Assembly (NCBI GenBank): GCA_022829145.1 | Contig: CM040763.1 | Span: 13,253,141 to 13,317,140 of the forward strand | From: Albula goreensis | Lineage: Eukaryota > Chordata > Actinopteri > Albuliformes > Albulidae | Reading direction: 5' to 3' | Length of the DNA stretch: 64,000 bases | Shown: in pieces, positions 13,801-28,800 of the stretch | How positions within the stretch are numbered: the stretch's first letter is position 1 | Layout of the letters: every line of letters begins with the position of its first letter | The notes under the pieces: model-generated | The model's input: the letters and a program-made list of their open reading frames with translations, nothing else | What the model was told of the DNA's origin: nothing | The model's database searches: none | Made by a program: the position numbers and the translations under genes

Positions 13801-16800
13801 AGGCCTCACACACCCATCCCCAGAATGCTGGGCATTCGTTAATAGGAGATTAATCTCTGCGGAGGAGAGCTTTTGAGATAGCTGGAAATCGCTATCAGAC
13901 TAATTGCGCATCAGGTGCTTCTAGTGATCAGGACCTTGGCAGAGGGCCTGAGACAAGCCTGGGAGTTCTTACAGACGCCAATCCGTCCATCCATCATGCA
14001 GAATAATGAGCCTGAAGGAAGAACGCTGGGTGTGTGGATTTGATTTAGAGTTTCCTTATTGATCTTTTTTTCGCACATAACAGTTTAATTTCAGAACTAT
14101 CGTCAGGAAGGATGATCAGACATGCACATAATGGAATTTGTAATGTATGTTCCGAGGAAATGGCTTAAAGTAACATGATACCACATAATAACATAGGTAG
14201 AACTTGAAATTAAGTTGAAACGGGCTTGCTGCACCGGTTATTTATGGTAAGACAGGAAACCGCCGGCGTGTCTGTATTTTTGAAAATGATTTGCGCCCAC
14301 CTGAGGTTTGTTCTCAGTGACCCCCCACCATCACGGAAGGCTGACCTTTGGCTTTGTGTTGTAACTCAGCGTTGTTGGACGCTTTTTAAATCAGCTTGTG
14401 AAGAAACTAGAAGCGCAGCCTTCACAACATTAACAAAAAAGAAATAAAGTCAAGTAGAGTTTCTTTTCACATCTGGGAAGATTCTGAATGAACCATTCTT
14501 TTTTTCTGATGTTGTCTGGAAAGGGCAACACAGTGATTCTCCCTTATTGACAAAATTTAACACATCTTGCCATTATGTGTAATTGAATTTAACGTTCTCA
14601 ATAATAAATTGCATAATAACTTCATTAAGTAAGCAAGGGAGAGACCATGAAAGTAGCACCAAATCAAAAGCTCCTCAATTCATGGCTTGGAGGACCAGCT
14701 GAACTTACTTAGTTTAGGGGATTTTTTAATTTGGTCATTAAGACACGCTGTTAGTTGTGGATGGGGTTTGAGAGGAGCAGCCAATAAATGTAATGCAACC
14801 AGCATAGGCAATGCATGGTGGCTAAGGACAGTAAACAATTAAAAAGCCTTTGGAAACGGCCTAAGAAACGTTACTGCAAGCGTTCCCCTCCTCAAAACGG
14901 ATCCTCTTTCCGAACGTAAATATTTGAATGCCACGCCGTCTTGTTTTCGGCTTGCTGGTGTCTGTGGCAAGCACAATGGGCCGAGCTGGAGAGCGCATTG
15001 TTTAGATAGCGTCCCGAGATGAGGACATATTTTGACAGGAAGTTTACGCAGTACACATCCCTCCAGCGCCCTTGTCAGGGAAGAGATTACAGACCCTCTG
15101 CGCGCGGGCCGTCACAACGGCTTTGCTGGGAAGCCTCTGCGTCTTATCATCATTAAAGTTAATTGTTTCGGATAAAACAATCATTATGACAATTACAAGT
15201 GGCTTGAGCCTGGCGCCCCAGAGGTCCTATTCCACGATGCTGGCTGCGCCGCAGCTTCTGACAGTAGGAGCAGGCGCGGAGCCTCATGTTTATGCTAGCC
15301 TCGACCAACAGGACATTACCCCTTTGTGCTGATGCTACGCTGATTCCCTCAGGGGAGCCCTGGCTTGAGCGAGGGAAGGAGATAATATTTTATCTTGTGC
15401 GCAGGCACAAGCTTTGATTATAACATTCTGCATTTCCTAAGGTGGAATCTCGTGGCGCCAATTAACATTACTTAGTCCAAAAAACAATAGTTGGGTTTTT
15501 TTTTTTTTTTGGAACGCTCTTGAGTCAATGTGGGTGTTCCTTCTCTCTGAATGTGCTCGTGCCGTTTTATGACCGGGTCGTGCCATGTTTACCTTTTCTT
15601 AGAATACCGCCGTCTTTTTTCCACAAGGATGCATCTGAACTCCCAGGATCGCAAACTTACCCCCCACAAAGAAAGCCTCTTATCCATCGTTTATGTCCTT
15701 TAGCTTCAGAACATTTATTTATTTTTGTGAGGGCTTTGTAAATGAAACCCAAAGACAAATTAGATACGAAGATGTGTTGGACGTATGGATGCGTTTGGCT
15801 TCAGTTTGGCACCAGATCTCTGAAACTTGTGTAACTCTGTGGTTCAGATGTGGTAAAGCCAATTGCTCTTATACCAATAACCCAGCTGCATGTGGTTAGG
15901 TTATGGTGTCTTGGTATTATTACTGCACCACTCACATCTGGATCCCTTGTTTACCTCATTTCAACTCAATGTAACATCTAATAGGAACACACTGCTATAA
16001 AGCACGTGCGCAGAGTTCATTAGCAGAGGGGTTGAGCTGATTATCATTAGCTATTTTTTTTTTTTCAAATTAGCTGACACCATAATTCATTTGTATGTTC
16101 TAGGGCACATACTGGATGTATATTTTTAATATTTAACCATAACTTAATTATGCCAATGATATAAAACCTAAATGAACTTCATGACATAAGATGTAAGGCT
16201 AAATTAACATCTCATGATTTTCTTCCTTTGCACAATTGGTTTTTACTGCACTGAAGTGCGGGGAAATAAGAAAACAGAATTGCCAGCTCTTGACAAAGCC
16301 TGGTTATAATGACAATACGCTAAGTAAAACCAAACGATTTTTAGTGTTTTTTTGTCTGTCTCATGAAATAGATCAGCTTTTAGATTTAGGCCTGAGGATC
16401 AGGAGTGTCTTGCTTGTGCCTCTCATGAGCATGACAGGCACAAAAAATACTTCTTTATATGTATCATATGTGTGAGTCTGAGGTCATAGCACTTTAGCGA
16501 ATAGCATATTAAAGTAAATGTGAAAAATACTTCCATTGTTTTCTCTTTGCACAGCAAGTTTAAACAGTAGCACCTCACCAGAGCTAGGCATTTGAAACAT
16601 TTATTGTGAAATTTCAAAAAAGACAATGTCAATGTATGAGGATATTGTACAATATATTTAAGTTATGCTTAGTCTCAATTCAGCAATCCATTATACAATA
16701 TAGAGTTATAGAATCTTTCCTCCTGAGTTCAAGTTCCATCACAGGATTAGTTCTTGTGTTAACGGATGGAGGGTGTAACTCTGATCTCCAGTCTCATTGT

Positions 16801-19800
16801 GAAGGCAGCAAGCTGAATTACCATGAATACTTCAGATGTCCTTTGAGGTGGGCTGCATTGCTTTCACCAATCAGATCCTGCGGAATTCCTTTCTGTTGAT
16901 TTGTTGTGAGCCAATAAGGATCCAAAGTCGCAGGCAACAATATGGGAGCTGAACCATGCATCATGCACTGGGAAGCAGCTGCCTCTCTGGGGTGGGACCC
17001 TATACCAGATCCACGTGCAGCAGCTGAGCCAAAGCCCCCATGCCTTCACTTCAACTGTCATCACAAAGTGCTGGAAATCATTGTGTTCAATGTGGTTTTT
17101 ACATTTGGAAATACAGGTTTCAGCTGTTAAAAGATTGATTGAAATTGAGTTCCTTTTTATTTCAGAGAGATTTTAAAGCAGACTTACTGGGGGAGGGGCT
17201 GCTCTTGGTTGACAAGGTGAGGTGATTTGTAGACCCAGCCTGAGGTGGGAAGTTAGCACAGTGACTTCAGAGCCCATTGTCTAGGGACGAGGCTGTATCC
17301 TCCCATGACCCACAACTAGTGCAGGGTCAGAGCAAAGGCTGCTGGGAAGGTGAGACGCCAGGGGGTCCCCACCCGCCCCCAAGGGATGGATACGGTGGAT
17401 GATGAAGTGAACGGAAAACAATCTCTGAGTTGGCGTGAACATGACACCGGGGCAGATTGATCACTTAGGGTGTGGTCGTCCCTACAGGGGACTGGAGCAG
17501 TCACTTGTGTCCTTGTGTCTAATATACTAGGGAGTCAGGCAACGGAGCTATTAACTCAAGCTCCAACAAAAATCTCAGGAGGTCATTGTAAACATTCTTG
17601 ATATATAAGCCTAACGTTCTGTTCATTCCTTTCTTTTTTGTAAGGAAAAAAAGAAAGAAGAAAAAAAAACCATGATTGCTTTGCCCAGGGACTGAAAAGA
17701 TATAGCTGCTTATTAGAGCTAACTATGAACAGACCACCGGAGTGGTGACAACTGAGGCAGTTGCCCCGGGGGTAAAGGTTTACGTATTACACAAGCAATT
17801 TCACTGTTTTCTAAACACAGTGCCAAGACAGTGGGAGTTGGCAGCTCCCTTCGTGTTTACATTTTTTTTTCACTCTTTTTCGGTCTCTGCATGGATTCAA
17901 AATGACTGAGGATTCCAAACTTTTTGTGTCTTCCATGAACTGCAAGCAAGCTAATAAATTCCGCAGGCACTTAAAGCAGCCCCCATTGATACCCCCAAAG
18001 ATTACGTCCACAAATCACCACACAATGGGGCTGTAAGAGGGCCCAGTGGCCGCTGAGCCCGCGAAGACAACCGTGCACACCATAACCCCGAGCAGAGGGC
18101 TGCCTCAAGTCAAACGCTTTATAATCGTTTCTGATGCAGTAGTCAAGGAGAGAGAGAGCAAGAGAGGGAGAGAGAGAGAAAGGGGGGCACAGATAATCCT
18201 TGGGAATGCTGAGAGAGAGAGAGAGCATGAGAGAGAGAAAGAGAGAGAGAAAGAGAAAGACAGGGGGCTGGCTTTGGTTCCAGCTGCAACAGAGTAAAGA
18301 ACATAATTAACTTCACCATTCTTTGTGTTTTTCATTTGACTGCAGGGAGGAGATGAAAGAGGCCTTTTAAGCCTCGCATTCCATCCCAATTACAAGAAAA
18401 ATGGAAAGCTGTACGTCTCCTATACCACCAACCAGGAGCGATGGGCTATTGGACCACACGACCATATTCTCAGAGTGGTGGAGTACACCGTCTCCAGGTA
18501 GGAGACAGAAAAAATCTGAAACTCCTCTGTTCGTACATCCTTACACCCAATGAGCAATAAGACCTTTCCTATAAAAAATTTTCCCATTTTTGTAACCTTA
18601 AAAAAACACAACCTGTGTCTGTAGGTCAGTAAGTGCCTCAGTAAGAAATATGAAAAATCATGTTTATGGTTGTTTTTTTTTTTTGCTGGTTTGGAATTGA
18701 GTCAGCAGTTATAGCCAATGTTTTTTGTGAAATGTTTTTCAATGACAATGTTGGTTGTTTTCAGAAAAATGTAATCACAGCATATAATTGCCTGACTTCA
18801 CTAATGATGATTGGCTCGTTATTCTTTTGGGGCTTGGACACTTCACACACCTCGTTAAAAATGTTTGACTAATTAGCAAAAGTATGACAGTATGCAGCTC
18901 CCTCCACATTATTTTCTTTCATTCTGACTTTCGTTACTGATCAACACTGAACATTGGCTTATTAAAACTCGTTTAGTATATCTGGGAACCAGTGTTTGGG
19001 TGGTACAACATAAGGATGACTGATACACAACGTAATATTATTATTGGAGAAGTATCAAGTCCTGCATTTATCCACAGGGGTGTGTAAAATTATTGTAATT
19101 TTGAATTTGTGTTAAGACACTTGGATCTTCTTAGGAAAGGAAGGTCTGATTCCTGAGCTGTAGAATGCGTTTTACTGTAGAAATGCATGTGTTTTTCCCT
19201 AGTGAGAAAAGTTGAAGGATGCAGTTGAAGAGCATCAGCCTACTCTTAAGAAATGACACTACTACATAGGAATCTGTGATTTATTTCATCAGAGAACTAT
19301 ATTGGAACAATATTCACAAATGGAAAACTCCACCTACGCTTCTCTTTCATCTGCAATATAAAAAGTACTTTCCTGTTAAGAGTAAAAAATCTGTTGATAG
19401 TTAAAAGAAAAAAAATAGTTAAATAGATAGCTAAAAGAAAGATAGTTTCTTTTCATTAATATTGACAAATCCTTATCCAGGGCAACTTATGTGTCTGACT
19501 GTATTTTATGGGTACTGGAGGCAGCTGAGGTAAAAGGGGCCACAGAAGCATGGCGCCTTCAAACCCACGTCTTTTCGGTTGGAAGCCAAATGCCATAATC
19601 ACTGCTATGGGCTTCTGTACTGTGGCGGCTGCAGGCCTCTGAATTGACCATATGGGTGTGTCTCAGGAAAAACCCGAACCAGGCAGACGTGAGGACCCAG
19701 AGGGTGCTGATGGAGGTGGCAGAGCTGCACAGGAAGCACCTGGGTGGACAGCTCCTCTTTGGCCCCAATGGCCTACTGCACATCTTCTTGGGCGACGGCA

Positions 19801-22800
19801 TGATCACACTGGACAACATGGAAGAGATGGACGGACTGAGGTGAGCCCATGAGGAAGACGCAAAGCCTGTCTGTGGCATTCAGAGTTCCTGTTCGGCTTC
19901 ACTGTGAGACACTGCAAGAACATTGTATGCTACATGATAGCTGGCACCACTTTGCATTTTTCCTTCAGAACATGGAAAAAAGTCATAGGGCTAATGTCAG
20001 TGGTAACAAAGAGAGATTAACCAAAGATCCTCTGTTACACACCAGAAAGGACATGTAAAATGCGTAAACATAAATTTTTTTAACCTTGTTACTTTATTAA
20101 ATTATCGTATGATTAGGCATATCCGCTTTCAGTGCCCGATTGCATTTTGTGATGTAATCTCAGTTAAATTTGTTCACTTAATAGCCCATCTCAATGGCAG
20201 ATGAAAACCTACCAGGGAGAGAACTGAAAAGTGATTGATGTGTTTCCATAGTGACTTCACGGGGGCAGTGCTGCGGGTGGATGTGGACACTGACTGCTGC
20301 AACGCTCCTTACTCCATCCCTCTTAACAACCCCTACTTCAACAGCACCAACCAGCCCCCAGAGCTGTATGCCCACGGGCTGCGTGACCCAGGCCGGTGAG
20401 TGAAGACCTGCTACCTGAATCACACCACTCCTCACATGGTGCCAGGTCTATCGACTCCTCATCACATTAGGACAAATAGGACAGGCTATAGGAAACACCT
20501 ATATGAACATTTTGATGCATTCAAGCTTTGTGTTTTTGTTAGCATTGAATGTGAGTGTAATATTGCTTTGCTTCTATCTTTACCCATTTGTGTGTCAGAA
20601 TCTCACCATCTTCTCACCACTGTTCCTGGCCTATCCTCTTTCCTAGTCTAGCTCAACGATAAGCCATCATATCATATTTACACTTGCATTTAGGAATTTA
20701 GCAGAAGCTCCTATCCATAGTGACTTACAAAAGTGATATCACACTATGTTCACCAAACTCAAATGCTAAAGCACTGTTGCCTGGGGGCCTCTTACAGTGA
20801 ACTGTCTGTAAATGTTGTAGATGTGCAGTGGACAGACACTACATGGACACAAACAGGAGTGTGCTGATTCTGTGCACAGACACAATCGGCAGAAACAACA
20901 CTGCTGCTGGCAGAGTGCTGCAGATTCTGAAGGGGAGGGACTATGGTGAGTCCTTTCATTCTTTCTCTTAGCTGTCCATGGAGTAAATCCACATTCTAAC
21001 AGTATATCTATAAATCCAGTGATTCATTGTTTCCTATTGGTTGCCTTCCAGAGATCTATGTTTATTGTGCCTTTGCCATACCATTTGGTTTGCCTTCATA
21101 CTTTCCATACAAGCATAAAAAATGTCAACCACTTTCAGAAATGTTTAACTATGCTTGTACTTTATCATCTACAGCACTACAAGGTAGTCATCACACTTCA
21201 TAGTTCCAGAACAGTCATTTTGTCTTCTACAGTACAGTTTATGAGTTCAGCGGTTCTTTCCTTGCCGCCCTTGTCAAGATCATTTATTCAGGTCAATGAA
21301 AAGGGTTATTTAATGTGGCAAATGCTCGTTCACGATAGGCAAAATTACATGTTTTCACAGACGATTGTCATTCTGCCTGCACAAGGACCTTTGTAAATGT
21401 TGCTAACGAACAAATGATGACAGTGTTGGAAATCAAATGGTGAAAAAAGGCCATTTCTACACGGAGCAGATAAGGCCCTAATGGAAACCATACGTTCAGA
21501 ACAATGCCATTTCCTGTGGAAAAATAGCTTGTTGGTTGTTGGTTTGGTTTAAATTACAACACAGCACTGTCTCCACGCACAATGGGAGCTATTATAACCT
21601 CCCCACAAAACTACTCCGCTCCCCCCCCATGTTCAAAAACACCCCTCACTCTGTTCAGACTTTCCCAGAAAAAAAAACAAAACAAAAAAAAAACACCATA
21701 TACAGATAAAGACAAATTATCCTGTGCTTCAGCACATTTACGCCAACATGAAAACCCTCCTGGGAGACATAGCCTAACTATATGTTTGGTCTTCATAGAT
21801 GTTGCCAAAAATGAAATACAGCATATGTCATTCCCAGCTGTACAGTGAACCCAGTCTGGCGGTGCAAGGAGTGCCACTGCACGTATACTCTATAACATGA
21901 TACACCACACAAAGGTTTGGAACACTAGTGCTTTACAGAGGTTTATGATATTAGTAAATTATTACCATTCTTGATGTCACCTTTGAAGCAATTTCTCCTC
22001 AGAACTGGATAATGTTGTGAAAATGCTCAAGTATTTTAATAATATATTATAAGAATCCATGAACATATGATGCCTCCTTGGTGGCTAGGACAAATAACAT
22101 AACAAGAACTTTTTTCTTATTTTTGGATAGCATGATTTCCGTAGAGCGAAACACATAGAGAATCATGGGTAATTAATGGGTCTGTGCATGACAGTTTGAA
22201 ATGAAGCAGTGGTGTTGGGAGCTTTTGGAAGTACATGGCATGAGCAGCAGGTTGCGGTCTGTGCCTCTCATGAGGACAGTCAGTGAAATGGTTCTGTGTT
22301 ACTTCAGGTCAGTCAGGGACTCATACACTGTGTTATGGAGCAGTCGAATGGAATGTACTATACAACTATTCTACAGCCCCTGTAGAAGTACACGAAAATC
22401 TTAATAACCATAAAGAATTATTTCCATCCTTTGGGCTTTGTTCCAATTTCATATTTCGAATTTCAGAATTTATCACATCTGCCTGCAAGAAGGCTGCTTG
22501 CTTCGTGCCTGCAATATGTCGAAACAGTATTATTCTGTGCCTCACATCTCATAGTCGTGCACTTCTACAGTTTCCCAACAGCACACAAAGGACAGTAATC
22601 ACTGTATACTACAGTTTTTTGTTATGTTTCATTTATCTTGAATAAAATAACTGTCCAGTGGAATGCATGCCGTTTTTTGCCTGTAAATCCTATAAATGTG
22701 ATTAGATGATTGTGGTAGTTCTACAAGGATTACGTAAACTCTGTGGTGTTGGGATCGTTTTGCAGAACACGAGCCTTCAATCTTCGAGCTGAAGTCCACC

Positions 22801-25800
22801 AGCTCTGCAGCCCCGGTGGGTGGCTTTATCTACAGAGGCTGCCAGTCCAGAAGACTGTATGGAAGTTACGTGTTTGGGGACCGAAACGGGTGAGTCCATG
22901 AAAACAGAAACCCGAATAAGTCACTGGTGTCACCTACAGCCGTTTTAGTAGTGGAAAAAACAGATTTGTAGACCACAAAAAGCATATCGCTGCTTGTAAT
23001 GTAATCCGCTGTAATTAGAGACAGAGACAATATATTAAATGGCTGCTAACATTAAATGGAAGCCATATCCTTGCCTGTGTGTCTCATAGGATCACAGCGT
23101 ACCCAACACTCAATGGCATGAAGCCATATGTGCATTCGTACGCTCCATGTGCAAGTATTCCCCGTGGACATGAGGACAGCAGTCTGTCACAGGACAATTA
23201 CCCCAGTGCTTCATCTTTAATGCTGAGAGAAGCGTGGGAGGGGTACCAAGTTTTTGGTCTTTGATACGACTCTTTAGGGGATTGAATCCGCAGTTTGGGC
23301 AGACGGACTAACCACAAGGCCACTGCACCCATGCTAATGATGATTGCAATGATTTAATACTATGGGAGTCCACATGTTTTGTTTTGTTCTTGTTCATGGA
23401 TAAGAGCTTCTCTTCACCACAACTTTAAAACTCCTGGGGTTTTTTATTATCAGTTTATAGTACGGATAGGTCACAAAGAATGGCAATGAAACTCAGATGT
23501 ATCTGTTAACAGCACTAGTATCATAAACCACATTTTTAATGAGACTGCCAACCTGCCAGCAAAGGCTCTTCCAAGTGTCCCAGCCAAAGTCAACCATCCA
23601 ATCACAACAAGAGGGAAGCATAGTCATTGCGGCTGATCATTAGTCAGTTTGGTGTAAATTGAGATTTTTTTTTTTTTGCTTGTAGTGGTTTCCTGCCGTC
23701 TGATTTAGGATCTGGCTGCACGTGGTGCTGTTTGCCCTTTTACTTCATTTGCAATTCCATTTCTCTCCACTGATTTCTGTACATGATCTGTGTTTGTAAA
23801 CAGAGGAAATAAAAGGCAGAACTTGAGAATGGGGGCCCTGATGAACCGCCAATAGTCTGTCAAGAGACAGCACCTCTGTTTGAAAGTGAATCAAAACAAA
23901 TCTGTTTAGATCTATTTTATATATCCTGGGTCACTACTTTAAGTCACCGTAGATCATTTTTATTTTGACGCAGAACTATATTGAGCGGATCCTGTGCCCT
24001 TGCAAATCTATTCAAGGGACTCCTTGTGCGGGCAGTGATTTTCCATTTAATTTTGCGCGCAAACAATTTGACTATTGTTTTGAATGGGTACCATACGTAA
24101 TGGGCTGAGCGAAAGTGGTAGCCTTACCACAAACCCAAAGGAAAAGTATGACCAAGTTTTGCTGAAGGAATTTAATGAGGAAGGGGAAAAAACAAGAATA
24201 TTCACCAAAAGGGTCATGTTTACGTGCTGTTTTGTTTGCATTGTGACATCATTTATTTCGTCTCCTGCCTCCATTATTATATCGTGACAAATAACTCAGC
24301 ACCTGCACTGATCAGTCTGTCTAGCGTCTGACAAATATAGAAAGCAAGTCAACATGCCACAATACGACGTCAAGTAAAAACACAATTATTTTCTTTCAAT
24401 TTGACCAAAACATATGTTAAAGCGACACTAGTGCCAAAATGTGGCTATCTATAGCTAAGTTGGTTACTCATTTAAAAAATGAGGGTAGATGGGCAACACT
24501 CTGATCTCCTGACATACAGCACTGTATTTTAGGCAGATGATTAACAGTTATTTTTGTTGACTTGATCTAGAAGTCAGCTCAGTTCCTAGAGACATGTAAC
24601 AGCGTATTGAAGCCACCTGCCTCAGTAAAAGGTGCTCTGCAGTGTCATGTTGCTGTGTTGTTCGGCTCTTGCTTTATGACCTGGGGTGTTTTTTGTGTTG
24701 TGTTGCAGGAACCTGCGCGTCCTCCAGCAGCCCCCAGCAGGCGGGGCGTGGCAGGAGAAAGCTCTCTGTCTCGGCAGCAGCTCAGCCTGTGGAAGCACCC
24801 TCTCAGGACACATCCTGGGCTTTGGGGAGGATGAACTTGGTTAGTGAACCCAGGTCACCTGGGACGTTTTGCTCATTTCACCATAAAAACTCCCGTTTGA
24901 ATTCATGGTTTACATTTACATGTTTTCTTTGAAAGTTTTCAAATTGGCTTACTTTCAGCACATTTAACATTTTACATGTTCATATTTTGCATTAGGAAAA
25001 TTCCAGTGTAAAATACAATGGGCAATACCAGTGAGCAAAATAATGAATGGGCAGAGGAATGCATTAGGAATCTGAGTCCTGCAGAGGGAGTCAATGAAAC
25101 TGTCTGTCCAGCTGCATTAGCTACGGCCAAAGCTAAGGCCAATCACACAAGCTGTTATAAAGTTGCATTAAAATGCAGCATTATTGGCCGTGCTGGGTGT
25201 TTTCTGTTTCGCCACATATAATATGGGGAGGCACAGCATCTGTACCTGCTGGAGATAATTAGCCAGCGCAGTGTCTGAGCGAAACAGCTGCGCACATCTG
25301 GTCCTCCCTGTTCTCTTCTCTGACTCATCACAACCATGTAATGCCTCATTCTCAACGCGCGCAGAATGGCGAGAGAGCAAATAACTCAGGGATGGAGTAA
25401 CTCCAGCGCTGGCCAGATCTGCGATTCGGTGATTGAGATAGCATTTGTTACTGATTTGCAGAGGGAGGCGGGGGGGGGGTTGGATGTGTATCCCGCTAGA
25501 GAGGCAGAATGACACATGGCCCATGAGTTTTATGTGCAGGCTCTGTGTTGCGTTTTACAGGCTCGCGGCCGTGCTTTCATTAAAGGGCTCAGAATGATTC
25601 CAGTCACAGCCATTTTCATTGCGAGCGGAATTCCACGCAAGCCTCCTGTCAGGCTCCGCGAGTTGGAGCCAAGTGTGCCTCTATCAGTCACCCGGCTGGG
25701 CCAGTGAATCACAGCTGCCTTCTCTCCCATAGGTGAAGTGTACATATTAGCTACAAGCAAAAGCATGGTCCAGTCCCACAGTGGAAAGCTCTACAGACTG

Positions 25801-28800
25801 GTGGATCCTAAGAGGTATGTCTGTGGTCCCTTTTCTAACACACTAGGCTGAGTGTACCTGTGCTCAATTAAAACAGCGCACCATCTGTGCTGCAATGTGT
25901 ACATCTTACAAGTTCTGAAACACTATGAAGGCCATATGTAGACCCCCATTAACCGAGTGCATTGGGTGTGGGACGTCCTGGCAGAGCTGCTTGAAGAACA
26001 CTTTGCACTAACATTATGAAACAGTGTTTCTTATCCTCCATTTGCTGATTTACACTGTTCCCTGTGCTTTAAACAAGTCATCACATAGCTGCAGCCCAAG
26101 CCAACTCAAATGGCTCTGTGTGTGGAAAGTAAGCAGAAGAGTTCAGATGTTGGTGTAACATGTTACTCACACCAATATTATGCTATGTTTCTGGTTTCAG
26201 TACAAAAGGGATAGGGAGAGGACTTTAACAGGAATTCTTTAACAGCATATTATTTATTTTTTTGACTGTAATAATTTTTTGAGAAGATTTCCTTATTAAA
26301 GGTGAAATGATCTAAAATTATATTAAACTAACCAATGATACATATGGTGTAAGTAAGACACTCAGTCCATCGTGCCATTCAGTCAGAGAGGGGGCTCAGC
26401 TGGGTGGTGGCACTCTGAGGGTAGCAGAGTGTTTAGCAGTGTGGTAATGTCACTGCAGTGTGGCACAGGAGATTGCGGTTTCATTCCCGGGAGGTCCGTT
26501 TCCCCCACCCGCCCCCCTAACCACCCCCCGTTTGGCCACAGTACCTTGATGTGATGTAAACTGCACAAGTGGAAGTAATATACCCCCCCTCCTCTGGCCG
26601 TTTACGTTGCATGGAAATCCTTGTTTTGTACAGATCCGCCGCAAATGTGAACACATACACTGGCAGCGTTTCTCTGTGGACACCGTGGTCCATTAGAGCG
26701 CAAGCTGTAGATGTGAAAAAAACCCCCGCTGACTATTAATCTTTGGTGTCATAATGTCTACCATGTGTTTTACACTATTAAAGAAACACTGTAAATAGTA
26801 AAATTTTAAGGATTTAATTATCGTTAAAATATGTATTTGTGTGAAACTACATAGGCCTCCATATGCAAGACATTTGTCCTGCACCACAAGAAATTTGGTA
26901 CACAAAGTCTACGAATTCCCCCTTAAACAATTCCAACATCTGGAGTGTTGTTTTTACATATCATACTAAATCAAGTGGTTTAGTTTAATTATAATATGTA
27001 CTGTTTTGCAACTGCAAAATACATTTCAAATCACTGTTGTTTTGGACTTATATATTAACAATTATGTCGCCACAAGCAGAATCAGACCGAGCAGAAATAT
27101 GCAACAAAACGTAAACAGATCTGTTTGCTCTTTAAATATGACTTTAAACACAAAAGGCATTGTGTGTTTCTCTCTGTACTCTGGATTCATACAGAAGTCA
27201 GCCTTTTCCATCCTTTAAATCATGTACAGAAACAATAGCCCTAGAAGACCGCCTCACTGTTGCTGGTTTACAGCCAATAGCAGGTGAGTTGAATCAAAAT
27301 GAGTGTTTTCAGTGCCAAGCTGACACTCCAGGGTTAAAGTTCCTCAGAGGGCTTTTTTTTAATACATGTTACAATAGGAATTGATCCCCTGCTAATTGTC
27401 TGTAGGTGATGACAGTGCCACCCAAGTCTAATGCAATTAATTAGGCCACAGATGTTTCTGCCCCCTTCAGTCAAGGCCCCTGTGTTGCTCTGTATTTATG
27501 TTTTCTGGCATCACAGCATTTTTCCAAAGCGCAGTTCTTTCCACCATCTATTGGGTTGTTTAGTCTGTCGGGTCCAGGGAGGGGGAGCTGATCTTGCACA
27601 CCAGGCCCCCTGATATTAGGATCCCATTACGGAGGGGGGGTGGCTCTGTGTGTGTGTGCGCGTGGGGGTGCGCTGGAGTGGCTGACCTTGACTCCCATGC
27701 TCCCGTGGCTTGATCGAGTAGGGTGGTCCCGCGCACTGATGTACCTGAGGCCGGCAGACCTTCCCCCTGATCCCACAGACCCAACACCCCCACCCCCTTC
27801 CCCCCGCAGTGGTGCTTGCGAGTTCCCGCAGGCTGCATGTTGGTGGAATCAGGAGACTCTCTCTCCACACATGATGTTTTGATCATGACAGCAGCTTTGG
27901 TATGGTGGTGGGGGGGTGCACGCATGCAGAGACAAAATTGCCTCAAGGTAAACATTTCCCGCCGAGCTGTCTTTATTTGTACTTATTTGTTTGTCAGTTG
28001 AGCGGTGCTGAACAATATATGGGCCACCATGAATGATGGGAACAGGGCAGTGCGAGGGGCCTGTGTCCCATGTGCACACTGCAAAGCGCTGCAGAAATCT
28101 GCGACTGCTGACTCTCTGCTGGAGGAGGAAGGGGGAAAGAGATACCAGAACTGTAACATGCCTTACATGGCTGTTTGCTGAAAACCCAGGCCATATGTAG
28201 CCTACAAAACTTGCTGGGTCTTTGAAGGACAGCGGCGTTCCATATTCCATAATTAGAGCAATGTAATGTCTGATTAAGACACGGAATGCTTCGTTGAGAA
28301 TTCCTTATCTCAACTGCCTTGCCACACGCAGGCTGGGGCCCCATGGGAGGTGTAGTCATTTACAGAGAGATTTTTTATTTATTCCTCAAGATGAAACTCA
28401 ATCTGGGAGTACCGAGAGGAAACTGCCAGCGAGGAGCACTGAGGAACTAAGACTGATTAAACTGATTTTATTTATTTTATGACGTACGTTTGTTTGCTGT
28501 AACTGTGGAATTTACTCATCTGTGCATAATGGGTGTTATTATATGTTATAAGAATTCAAATATTATGATTATGTGTCTGAATGACTTAATAAGTGAATTG
28601 GTATCTGTATTTATTTTGTATGTTGTGGGCTCATGTTAACTGTTAGCACTTTGAAAGAAAATAAGTATTCTAGGTTATATCACATTCACTCCTGTACCTT
28701 CTATGTAGTTTGTAAATCTGTTTATTTCCAAAAGCATCCAAGTTTCCATTAAAAACTCATACAAGCTAACACATTCATATGCGTACCCTGAGAAGTCTCA

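Larger units (their letters stand above)
13565..18345 (+). other. hhip: HHIP intron 4
   Basis: Holds candidate regulatory stretches (13830-14030 and 14880-15440). A perfect 14-bp AT palindrome lies at 16642-16655. An inverted purine/pyrimidine tract lies near 17630-17660. A (GA)n-rich tract (18148-18262) ends about 84 bases before exon 5. No gene is recognised. Confidence 0.8.

Noticed and set aside
18046..18389. Glu/Arg-rich and Ser/Leu-rich open frames
   Set aside because: Products of the (GA)n tract next to HHIP exon 5.
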